64,000 nt of DNA from the NCBI GenBank assembly GCA_029851415.1, contig CM056742.1, forward strand, positions 151,037,121-151,101,120, written 5' to 3'. Under the pieces are notes generated by a model. The model did no database searches. It was not told the DNA's origin and saw only the letters and a program-made list of their open reading frames with translations. Of this stretch, positions 49,901-60,384 are shown one piece after another; position 1 is the stretch's first letter, and each line of letters starts with the position of its first letter. Position numbers and translations under genes: made by a program. This DNA is from Eretmocerus hayati (lineage: Eukaryota > Arthropoda > Insecta > Hymenoptera > Aphelinidae).

Positions 49901-51720
49901 CTGCAGAAAATTGTACATTTATTCCATTCTATTGCGGAATTTCAGCAAATGGGACAATCATTCAATTTTTGCATGTAGTCTTATGATACTGATTTATTCC
50001 CCAAGTGAAGCTAAGTTATTAAATGGTGCTTTGCGTATTTTGAAAACATTCAAAAGAGGAGTAAAAAATTTGAGCGGCGAGTTACGTGGTTATTTTAGTT
50101 GAAAGTTGTATCAGTATGAAGTAAATTCGACTGTCGGCTAGAGCAACTCTGGCAGTTTGCGATGAGAAACGCGCCCTCGCGACAGACAGAGAGGCAAGTT
50201 GCCTCGGGCTGTAGGCTCACGTGTAATATTACCTCCGTGATATAGAGAACAAGTACTGCACGACTTATGGGAGCACTAGGTCACAAGGAGGCGTGCAAGA
50301 GATATGAGGTTGTGCTCCTGCTTTCCTCCACAACAGGTCTAATTTATTCGTTGCTCGTTCTTGTTCACCCCTTCATTCCTTGTATAGACTAACAGTTTTG
50401 ATTTTTTCAAGACACTGTGCGCAAAGGAGTCGTTCTAGCATGGATCTTCTACTTCCACTTTCACTTACATATTCTCAAGAAACAGCATCCGATACGCGGT
50501 CGCAATATCTGGATTTTGCATCCTCGTGACAGTTCCGACTCTCACCTTCGACTCGAGTCCGAAAAAGTTGCGAGAGCTTACTACTTCTATGCCGTATTAT
50601 ATGGGCAAATCTCACGAAGTATGCGGTTTGGCCGAACAGGCCTATTTTCACGTTGTCAGAAGAACAGTCGCGTTTTTTTCGCCGCTCACATTAGATCATC
50701 CTGAAGATCCACTCATTTTTAACAGTTCTGCATCATTCAGAAGTCTATCACTTGCTATAGAAAGGTACTGGGAGACGCTTCGTCGTCACAAAATCGCAAT
50801 TTTCGAACGAACAGGGTCATAATTCTCTCACGTCTTAGCTCGCCACAGGCGGGGCGGTTCACCGATCGGTCTGAAAATTGGATATGTGATGGATTACAAT
50901 ATATAGAAACATATAATTTTTGCCCGAGGCTGTGCCTATCAATGCTTCAGAGTGGCGATGATTCGTTGGAGCGAACTCCGATTTTACATTTTTTCCTGTA
51001 TCGCTCTTCTAATGGATGCAGCACTCGGGGCGGTGAATATTTCGTACCTGTAGAAACGACACCTTATTCTACACCCAAAAACCTACAAATCTATCCCAAG
51101 AACGGTAGTGTGCTGGATTCCGCACGACAATGCGGCTTGAAATGAGTAAAGTTATTTATACGCGTCTCGCGCGGAAACATTTTTTTGAGCCCCACCGAAA
51201 TTCATGGTGATACTGTAAATTCATGCGAAACAGATGATTTTCCACAAGGTTTTGACTTACAAAAGTGCTAAAACACATTTATACTTTCTCGCAATCTAGA
51301 CTGGAATCACAATGTCATGCACCTTCGCAATAAAAGTGTTAAAACAAATTTCATGAACTCACGATCGAAATTTATATTTCAATTTTATCAGTAAAAATTT
51401 AGTCTTCGGGAGATCTAATCGGGAATAGTCCACAATCATATTAATGAACAGTCTATCCATCAATGTAATTTAGTCGAGGAAGTTATTCGATTTTTATGCC
51501 AAGTAAGAAATTCAATCTTATATATTTATCAGCGTTGCCCAGACCGGCAAACTGCGACCGAGCCTGCGACGCTTGCTATCAACACTGTCGTGCACTGTAC
51601 GAATTAGCAACGATAAACCCAGGGGAAACACTTGACTACATATCTATCTATATGTATATATCCTGTACACGCATTGGAATCTAGCTGTTCGACTCGATTC
51701 TTGCGTTATATTATACCTAT
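46918..51720. other. No gene called
   Basis: Unassigned. 49330-49390 holds a decayed copy of the AAATGAGCT..ACGTT module found in the 33.5- and 39.6-kb elements. 51161-51187 holds ACGCGTCTCGCGCGGAAACA, matching the 37.7-kb hairpin arm. A plus frame open from 50439 to 50820 has a hydrophobic start (RYAVAISGFCILVTVPTLTF) and could be an exon, but has no recognised family. 51496-51684 contains a Cys-rich stretch (ANCDRACDACYQHCRAL) of unknown meaning. Confidence 0.45.
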
Positions 51721-51750
51721 TTATATAAGTATTAGCACTGGCTCCATCAG
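51721..51750 (+). promoter_or_regulatory. TATA box and initiator of gene 1
   Basis: TTATATAAG (51721-51729) is followed by CATCAGCAT (51745-51753), placing an initiator-like A about 25-28 bp after the TATA box, the spacing usual in insect core promoters. The stretch downstream runs to a strong 5' splice site at 51894. Confidence 0.5.
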
Positions 51751-51893
51751 CATACTGCATTGACTGCATTCATTGTGATTCATCGGTGCCACTAAGACGT
51801 ATGCGGACGTATGACCTATTCTATCCATCCAATAATCATATCCACTCGTTCTCAGCACGATTCGGTTCTCAGACATCATCGCCCAAAGATTTG
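51749..51893 (+). other. Probable non-coding first exon of gene 1
   Basis: It begins at the inferred initiator and ends at ATTTG|GTAAGT (intron begins 51894). The next good acceptor is CTGCCAATTTCAG|G at 52575/52576, 40 bp before the start codon of gene 1. The start is inferred from motif spacing only. Confidence 0.4.
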
Positions 51894-52615
51894 GTAAGTA
51901 GTAATGATATATTGTTAATAACTAATGGGTCAGTTTCATCCCTTGTCTGGTGATGCTTTTCAACATCAAGCTTACGATACTTCCCCGATTTATTTTGCCC
52001 TGAGCAGGCGTGCCTCGAGGCCTGCCATGCAGATTCAAATCTCCATGTGCCTGTGCAATAATAAGTTCTCGGTCCAATCGAGGATTTTTCGTTTTTCATT
52101 GTGATTATATCATGTGTACTTATAAATGCAGTAATAACTCACATTTCTCTGCATTAGGGTCAAAACTAATTCCACTATGTGTATGCATTAATATGATCAT
52201 ATCATATAGTTGTAATTTTATCTATCTTCTAAATTTGTCTATACTTGTTATATTTACCAAAATACTATATCTCAACATGTAATTCTCATCTTGGAGATGT
52301 TGCTTATCACATGTCTTTCGTGAGCATCTATGACACCATACTCCGTTCCATCTGCTGATGAATGTATTCTCCAAATGAGATCAAAATAATGCTCATCTAA
52401 GTTTGGCTAAATCACATTTTATTCAAGAATCTCATCATAGAAAGACATGGAATCCCCATGACTGATTTGATCAATGACTTCCACAGCATTGATCAGCAGG
52501 TCACTGACACATATTGTTGATCAACCTTTCGAGCTATACATCCTACAACGGCTGACTATATTCTGCCAATTTCAGGAAGTTATCTTGTTATCAGGCATCC
52601 TAGACCTCTACCAAC

Positions 52616-53055
52616 ATGGATGATTACTATTCTTATGACCTGGATTTTGAATCATATAATGATGACGTAGATGATTCAATTTTCCTCGACCTCCTGGAAG
52701 ACAGTTATCCGGACTATCTAGATGATGAAGTAGCACTCGATTTGTTTCAAGATGAGCAAGATGCCTTAGCAGCTGAGTTAGCTGCTTCCATTGATGTTTT
52801 AAATCTCAATGATGATGCTCCAGAGGAAGCAGGTGATCCAATTGATCTTTATCATCCCTCAGATGATGATTTTCATGATGCGCCCCTTTACGAATATGAA
52901 GAGGAGAACACCAATACGCATTATCATGATGCTTGTTGTAAGTGTAAATGATGGGAAATCATCACAATCTAACTGGGGTAAGATCTCACATTAGTAATTT
53001 AACAAATTATTTTTCTGATGCAGTTTCATCTGATTGTGACGGTGATTCTGATTAG
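52616..53055 (+). CDS. Gene 1: small, highly acidic protein without Lys or Arg
   Basis: ATG 52616 stands in a good context (CCAACATGG) just after a 3' splice site at 52575. Coding runs 52616-52937, then a consensus intron (GTAAGTG at 52938, TTTTTCTGATGCAG to 53023, 86 bp), then 53024-53055 with TAG. The join completes a Phe codon and continues with SSDCDGDSD, the same acidic style. Reading through the intron would instead end in CCKCK. The protein is ~117 aa: about 30 Asp, 11 Glu, many Tyr and Leu, and no Lys or Arg. Residues 1-60 carry acidic/hydrophobic blocks (YDLDFESYNDD, IFLDLLEDSYPDYLDDEVAL) resembling acidic activation or chaperone-like segments. No signal peptide, membrane segment or known domain. 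I do not recognise it; function unknown. Confidence 0.6.
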
Positions 53056-53570
53056 ACCATCAACTGGGCTTTGTACCATATGAGCTGTGATGGTAGTGAT
53101 GGTACTCAATCAAATATAACACTTCAGTTCATTATTGATGTATAATCTGCCAAATTTGTCTTGTATCTCAATACCGAATACTTGAGTATGGATATGGAAT
53201 TATTTCTCTTATTTAATCATCTTATTGTTTTCATTGAATATAATAATTATATAATTCACAATCTTTGCATTATAATATTTCACTCGGCGATGGCGCACCA
53301 CTATAATATCTTGACCAAAAAATTTACGATACGGCTCACGAGATGTTGAAAAAAGAATGAAAAAAAAACTGTTTGTAAGGAGAGAATGTACTCTTCTTGT
53401 CTACTAATGTATTTTCTTGAATTACAAGTCAAGGTGCAACAAAACTATATTCAAAAATTATTTTTTCTCTGTCCAAAAAATTCTCAACAAAATTTATTGA
53501 GAGCCTAAACCGTAAAAGTACAAAGATGGGTATTCTGTTCCCATAACCGTTATTATTTTAGGTTGACCCC
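53056..53570 (+). other. 3' region of gene 1
   Basis: AT-rich sequence after the stop. No canonical AATAAA is visible, only variants such as AATATA near 53115 and 53238. A possible further donor (GTAAGG at about 53375) means that transcripts could splice on towards gene 2. Confidence 0.3.
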
Positions 53571-53720
53571 ACCCCGCCCTCCCAACGGCCGTTCCGGCGT
53601 TCCCTGACTGCCCTACCGCCCCTCCTAACCGCCCCTACCGGGCCGGCCACGGAACGGAACAGTGGCAGAACCCATAGGTTGCAGATAATGGAATATACAC
53701 ATGCAGAGAGCAGGTTGCAG
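53571..53720 (+). other. GC-rich block and probable first exon of gene 2
   Basis: 53571-53655 is a strongly C/G-rich stretch (ACCCCACCCCGCCC, CCGGGCCGGCC), unique in this AT-rich locus and a plausible CpG-type promoter. The sequence then runs to GGTTGCAG|GTAAGA, with a 5' splice site at 53721. A small upstream ATG (53688) opens a short frame that would end in the next exon. The transcription start is not determinable. Confidence 0.35.
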
Positions 53721-54527
53721 GTAAGATTTCATTTTGTGAAAAAGTTCTCATTGAAAACAAATATCAATGATTGTACAATCATCGTCAATATCAAAATGTT
53801 CTCTTAGCTTCCGATGAAATACGCCGGATGGTTATATTTGTATACAGCAATTTGTACGCTGACTGATGTAAAGTCCTCACCCTTGCAAAATTATAATTTA
53901 TTATGTCAACTGTGTAGTCTTTTCAGGCATGAAAAATGTTGAAATGTCTCTTTCCTACAATTAGCATGTGCAAAGTCATGAGACCTATAGTAAAAAAGCA
54001 AAACACACTCATAGACTGAGGGTGTTGATTTTTGAGACAAAAGCGTTGACAAAAGTGCCCAAGCTTTTGCATAGAGGTGTATTGTACAGCAACGAATATA
54101 TACCTAATATTCACACCCATGGTTTATAGAGACATATATTCCATTACTTGAAAGTGATTTGGTGACATAATTGTTCATCAAGTTTGCATATTTTTATCAG
54201 TTTATTACTGCAATTATCACCACCATTGAAGTTCTGCTTGAACCACGTGATTCCAATTTGGAGTCAGCAAGGCGGTTACAAAAATTTTGTCGGTACGAAT
54301 ATTTGCTTTCCAATTTTCCTCTCTAATGAAACCTCTAGAATTGACAAAGATTTGATAATCTTAAAATGGACAACATTGTGAACGCAGATTTCAATTTGAG
54401 ATGTGTCTGTGTTCAGCTATCTCGCATGATCTCAACAATTTGATCTCCTTTTGTTTGATTTATCAATCTATTACATGAAGTTTCTTTTTGGGTTGAAGTC
54501 AAATCTTGCCATATTGGCTCTTTTCAG

Positions 54528-54681
54528 GTGTCTCCAAACCAGCCATCTGTAGATTTTGCTGAGCATACTTGATAGCATTGAACTTTCCCACTGGCTGTGG
54601 AAAATTTTTTGATCTTGCACAGATAGTCTCTAATCCTCTCTCCAGAGCATCGCAAACACCTGATACTGTTTAGTTTTCAAG
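54528..54681 (+). other. Probable 5' UTR exon of gene 2
   Basis: Bounded by GGCTCTTTTCAG|GTG and TTTTCAAG|GTAAGA. All three frames contain stops and there is no ATG. The next good acceptor is TTGTTATTACAG at 55009, 22 bp before the gene 2 start codon. This fits a non-coding leader exon. Confidence 0.45.
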
Positions 54682-55031
54682 GTAAGAGAGCCCTTGATGA
54701 TTGAACAGATAATTAACACATATACTTTGTACGAAAGTCTGTAAATGTCAAACTGCATGAGAAACTTTACTCGGTTCTCTACAGGTTGCTAATTTTTTCT
54801 TCAAATTATAATTTTCTAATTAATGTTGATGATATATTACTGAAATCCAACATTTGAAACCTATATAGAGCACTTAGCATGTTGCATAGAATATTTTGGT
54901 CGGGATATGCCGGTGTAACAGTTGATGACGATTTCTGCAGTCTGAAATTTCTTAGGTATACAAGTACATACATGATGTTTAGAACTTGATGGATTCATTG
55001 TTATTACAGAATCTGCTTGGGAATTGGAGAA

Positions 55032-55739
55032 ATGAATCATCATCACTATATGAGCAACTCTTTCTGCCCTCCCTGTATGTATCCTGCGGGTTATCATCCA
55101 ATGTACAATCCGCCCCACTTGCATTATCCAAATAGATATGGCATACCTGTATTCATGGATTATATTCATTCTGTAAACTGCTCTTATTATGGTTGCAACT
55201 ATCAGGGAAATGTTTCACACCAGGATTCTTATGGTTCAGGCATAGATGACAATGACCATATGGAGAATGATGACCGTTCTAGTTTGAGGAGTGATCATTC
55301 GACATATGTGGATGATGATAATTTTTCAGATCAAGAGAATGATTTCAACTACTCAGACAATGATGAGAATTCGATTTCACGTACATCTAGTCCTATGAGT
55401 TACCATCGCAATTATAATACTGATGGTTGTTCTGATGATTTCGAAGATAACAATGGTGAAACTGATCTGGATAGTATGATTAATTCTTCAGAAGATTTGA
55501 ATGACTCGAATTCGGATAGTCGGTCCATAGATGACGCACTTGGGAATAGTGATCTTGATTCTAATTATGGGAACTATTCTACTGCTCGTTCGAGTCTACA
55601 TAGTGACGAAGACACTGATTATTCAATCCAAGATGATGATGATGGTGGTAACATTTCAGGAGACTTGAGTGATTCAAATACTTTATTCCCAAGCGATGAT
55701 GATAGTGAATTTGAAGATGAAGATCGGCAGAGCTATTAG
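55032..55739 (+). CDS. Gene 2: lysine-free Asp/Ser-rich protein, 235 aa
   Basis: The frame continues from the acceptor at 55009. The first ATG is 55032 (GGAGAAATGA) and the stop is TAG at 55737. Such a frame is far longer than chance in AT-rich DNA. Residues 1-70 are rich in His, Tyr, Pro, Met and Cys, with CPPC (12-15) and C-x4-C (50-55) that could bind metal. Residues 75-235 are low-complexity Asp/Ser/Asn/Glu with many casein-kinase-2-like sites (SDNDE, SSED, SDED, SDDDSEFEDED) and are surely disordered. There are about eight Arg and no Lys. No signal peptide or membrane segment. Not recognised; the acidic Ser-rich tail suggests a nuclear or chaperone-like role, but that is inference. Confidence 0.7.
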   Translation: MNHHHYMSNSFCPPCMYPAGYHPMYNPPHLHYPNRYGIPVFMDYIHSVNCSYYGCNYQGNVSHQDSYGSGIDDNDHMENDDRSSLRSDHSTYVDDDNFSDQENDFNYSDNDENSISRTSSPMSYHRNYNTDGCSDDFEDNNGETDLDSMINSSEDLNDSNSDSRSIDDALGNSDLDSNYGNYSTARSSLHSDEDTDYSIQDDDDGGNISGDLSDSNTLFPSDDDSEFEDEDRQSY

Positions 55740-56176
55740 TCGTTGTGATATGTTTGCAGAGAAAGAACTTAGAAGTGTATGATTGAAGAACAGATTTGAA
55801 TTTTCTCCAGGGTGACTTCAATCCTGATCGACATATTGCTGGTCGTGGGTCTGTCCAAAACAATTATCATTATTTTTCTTTTTGATACTCAATAATTTTT
55901 TGTACCTAACATGAGTTAGATGTGCAGTTTGGGGCTTTGTCTATTTTTCTTTTGAGGCCTTACAGCAGTGATAATCGCATGACCACAATTTCATTTTCAT
56001 AGATGATACTTTACATTGCTATACCCTCAATTATATGAAGTTGAGACTATTACATTTTACTTGATGCTCACTTTGAGTAACAATGACCATCATTTTCATT
56101 TGTATCTTTGACTATAGAATCATTGACTGATCTTGCATTACTTGTATCAGAACATGGGAATTCTCACACTCTTTTT

Positions 56177-56182
56177 AATAAA
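56177..56182 (+). promoter_or_regulatory. Poly(A) signal of gene 2
   Basis: AATAAA, the first canonical signal after the gene 2 stop, giving a 3' UTR of about 440 bp. A TM-like 63-codon frame (56108-56299) overlaps it and is not called. Confidence 0.45.
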
Positions 56183-56299
56183 TTACATATATTATTAATC
56201 ATTCTTTCGATAATTTTTTGCGCTACAGTTGTTCTACATCTCACCTCAAATACATTTGGTGCAAAATTTTATCGATATTTCGGCCCTCGATTATCATAG

Positions 56300-59200
56300 G
56301 AAATCGTTCCACTCCTATTATAAGGACCAGTGACACCTTAATGCTTCGGTTCCAACGAATCATTCAACTTCAATAATACTTTTGTCAACATTCTTTCAAA
56401 ATTACTCATACTAGTATTGAATTTTTTCAGAAATTTCGAGATCGGTAGAATTGATAAAAACAAATCATAACTTCATAATATTGACACAGAGGCGGCATTT
56501 TTCCCAAATTTGACTGTGGCAATATGCGTAACACGTCAAACATGCAAGAAAAAGCACCTAGAAATTTCAATGTCCAAGGCCGGTAAATTTGATAGCCGTC
56601 CAATGTTTGACTAGAGACGTGATTCAATATCAACCACTTCAATTTCCCCACATACACAAAACATGTATGTGTACAAAATGAAAAGAGAAGCACGCATGTC
56701 GCGTATCCCCTGCCACCTTCACTTCTAGGCACCTTGAGAGCCAGGAAAGCTCCTTTCTTGAAATAAATAGAATCAAAGAAGAAATTCTACAAACTTGTAC
56801 ATGCACGTGCCTCGACTTTGCTATAGAACTTCGTTGTCTGACTATACACGAGCCCAAAACTCATACAGGTATAAATGCAAGCTTGCATTTGCAACATATA
56901 CCTATAGAAGACAAGAAACCACGAGCGGCTGCTAAATTCGAAATCGTGACGTGTGTATTCGTTTCAAAGGCCACCAAATTCAAGAAGAAGTTGGCATCAA
57001 TGCTAGCAACGCTTCAAGTATGAGGTAGTCCCATTGCAATAGGTATATACCTAGATAATGCTTTTTACCTATATGTACCGGTAGGTTGATAAGGCTGATG
57101 CTTGGAAAACGGGGCTCCGCTCGCGGTTGAACAAGCTTTTGGCGCATTTCTCTATAAAGCTCTTATACAGCAGTGCATCAGAGGAGCTGTGAACGCGTAC
57201 AGAGCGATGAAGCGTTCAAGCGTCGATAATGAGCCATCGATCGATTTTGCAAGTACACGGCACATTTGCGTTTCGTTGAACTTCTATACATCGGTGTGCA
57301 ACTTGATATTGAACGATGTATCATGGGCTTCTTGTCATTTGCTTTTGGTTTAGGACAAGATTGGACTGGAATAGTGAGTAATGTAGTATTTGAGGCAGGG
57401 TCGTTACTTGATTTTGTCCAGTCCGGCCTTGATTCCCGTCCGTTTCCCTCCTTTGATTCTAAAACTTTACATTCATATACTTTGTGAATTATTCTGTCTC
57501 TCGAATGAGAGCTTTATTCAGGAAGATCGAGGCTCTGTCGCACAAAATCCTCGAGATCGAAAAACGATCTCTGTAAAAAGAGGTTTAATGATTGATTGTG
57601 AGCGGCTCGTTTCCAGAGATTTTTCACTCTCGAACCTGTTCGACTTTTCGTTGCTCGATGACAGATTATAAATTCATCACTCTTCCATCATCAGTTCGCC
57701 ACTTTTAATAATCACGCCAAAGGAAATCGGCTCAAAAATCAATGCATCATCTAGCTCTCTCCAAACAATGTCTCACATTCTGAACAGGTGATTCAAAAAT
57801 GATTAATCAAGTTCCAACAATGGAAAGTGGATCTTTTTCTCAAGCCTTACTTCGGGAAATTTTCGACTCTTTATGTAGGTCATCATCTCTGCGTACCTTT
57901 GTTTTGAAAAATGATAGTACTTGACTTATTTTGAATTCAAGATCCTGTATCTGACATTGCCGCGCAGACAGCAACAATTATTTTGGCTTCTTGACATGGT
58001 CCCACTTTGATTGTTTCGAGAGCTGTTATTCGTTGATTGACATTCACTGTAGTGTGAGAATTGATGAATTTTGAAAGTTTGGATGACACATGATCCTTCT
58101 CAACCTTATTATCAGGGAATATTTGAAAGAATTCATGTCATGAGTCATAACCAAAAATCACATTCACAAATTCTTCAAAAAAGTACCACTTAATCTTCAA
58201 ACGTCTCGAATCGTTTCACATAGTGGTAAAAGCTCTTGCAAGCTCTCCAACATAAGCTCTTCAACTCCAAAAAAACGACAAACGAATCGATGCAAAACTC
58301 AACCCGAACTCAATGCTCACTTACACATATATAGAGCAGCAGACAGATAACAGAAGTACGGTGGTAAAATCAAAACAGTCGCAAGTTTCATTTCCATTTC
58401 ACATAAGACCACTACCATCACCAGAAGTAGACTTGCATAGCAAGCTATCGCAGCATACTCTCTACTGTCGTTAGAAAAAACTCATTGGCGATGCTAAAGC
58501 GTGCAAACACCAGCTGAGTGAATGAATACGAATAGGAAAAGCGTTTGCGGGGCTTTCCCGGGACTCGATATTCCGCACTGTGACGGTAGCAAAAACATTC
58601 GCTCATCTGGAAAAAAAGCTACGGAGAAATTCCTATACCAGCTCCGCTCCGAATCCGTGGAATTTAATTACAAAACGCAGTCGCAACTCTCATGCATACA
58701 TGCGAATCTAACTTGTCACACACACCCACAAATACACGATACTCATCGGTATTCATCTCATTTCATGGTATATATCCAGTCTCGCTTCGAGTGCGGTGGC
58801 GGCGGCAGCGGCGGCGTTGCGAGCGTTCAATTCGACACACATTTTTTGCGCACTGCAAAATCTCGATGTGTGTCTACTCTACACACCACAGCTATGTATA
58901 TATCTATACACTTTCTACTGCCCGAGAAAGAGAGAGCTTTGGCACGAGGTAAAAAAAGATCTAAGCTGCCCTGCTATCATTAAGTTCACCATTGAAGCTT
59001 TATACATATAGATATACTATTTACAGATACGGGAGGGATGCTGTAGAAAGACGCGGTTACCATGGTTACGAAACTCAAGCTTTTCCGCTCTCTCTCCTTC
59101 AGCAATATCCTTGCGTCGTCGTGCGCGCTCTTACTCTTTCCTTTCCGCCTCATTCTGTAAAGAAAGAGGAAAAGGACCGAAAGGATGCCTTGCTCGCCAC

Positions 59201-60172
59201 CATTTCTTCAGTCGAGCTGTCCTTGCTTGCCTCTGACAGCGAAATACTTTCGCGTATCAGCTGTTGAGTGCGCCCAAGGAATTTTTCTACCCCTCGTATA
59301 CTTATACAGGTAGTGCAGCCCTCTCTGGAGTCTACAAAATATACGCTCGAGAATACGCTAGAAGTCGTCGTCCCGTTTCGAGGCGCATCTGTCTTATTTC
59401 GAAAGAGAACTCGGTGGTAATGTCTTTAAAGATATATAGGTATGACTGATGTGACAAGAAATCGATTCTCGAATCGTGCACGAGCTCATAGTGTTCGTCG
59501 TTTGGTATGATGAAATTAGCTTTGATTGGATGTCGATTGTTGCCAGGTGTTTCATAATTAAAATGATTGTGACTGCTCGGTTGGTTGATGGTTGATGGCT
59601 TTTATCAATCGAGCTTCTAGGGTAGTTTGTTTATGGATGATTTATTTCTTATTGAAACTAATGGAGACGATGGAATATTGAAAATTTTAATGAATTATGT
59701 AAGTACATTTGTTCAATTCGTGCGAATGGTAGTGGACACGTTAAATATTTATTGGAAGTGATAGATTCGATTGATTTATTGAAATAATAATAACTGTTAT
59801 ACGGTAGCTAGTGAAGTGTCGAGTCCTGGATCTCAGTTAATTATTCCTGGAACTGCAGCAAAATACGACATTCTATTCATTATTCTTGAAATATCAATGG
59901 TGCTTCGGTCACCATGATCATAAACCTAAATAACTATTCAAACATTTGCGTAATAGTCCCATGATGTAATACAATTGTTGGGACCAGCATCAATTGCAAT
60001 GGTCTATTTTGCATACAAAATGAAGATTAATGATTTATTGACATTCTGTGCGTGAAAGTTACCCACAGCTTGTCAAAAAATAGCCCACGATACGCATCCT
60101 CATCAACTCCATTTTGCATTCTCGTGACAAAAAAATCACTCGGAATGCAAATTTCAACTATTACCCTCCTGT
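56300..60172. other. No gene called
   Basis: Unassigned. 58790-58830 is a GGC-rich patch in CpG-rich sequence, and overlapping frames up to 153 codons lie at 58.5-59.3 kb in all three plus frames, which argues against any one being real. The 83-codon frame at 57102-57353 has no recognised domain. Confidence 0.45.
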
Positions 60173-60180
60173 GTTGTAAA

Positions 60181-60376
60181 CAGGATTTGACACAAAACTG
60201 ATCTTGGATTTCGGGTGGTCAAACTTCTGTGATAATTTTGGATTTGATCTCCATTCATCTTGAATGCACAGCAACAAAATGATTGGTTACATCTCCAAAA
60301 TTATCACAAAAGTTCGACCCCCCCCCCCTCATTCAAAATGAACCGAAATCCAAAATCAATTTTGTGTCAAACCCTA
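60181..60376. mobile_element. hAT-like MITE, 196 bp, with 8-bp target duplication
   Basis: The left end CAGGATTTGACACAAAACTG and the right end CAATTTTGTGTCAAACCCTA are inverted. The arms continue through TTGGATTTCGG and GTGATAATTTTGGA. GTTGTAAA flanks both sides (60173-60180 and 60377-60384), with T at position 2 and A at position 7 as in hAT. The right arm has a C run (60318-60328). No coding content. Confidence 0.85.
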
Positions 60377-60384
60377 GTTGTAAA

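Noticed and set aside
50439..50820. Open frame with a hydrophobic segment, reminiscent of a receptor exon
   Set aside because: No chemoreceptor signature, no convincing splice partners, and chance length.
57031..57046. TGAGGTAGT, the start of let-7
   Set aside because: The match stops after nine bases and no hairpin surrounds it.
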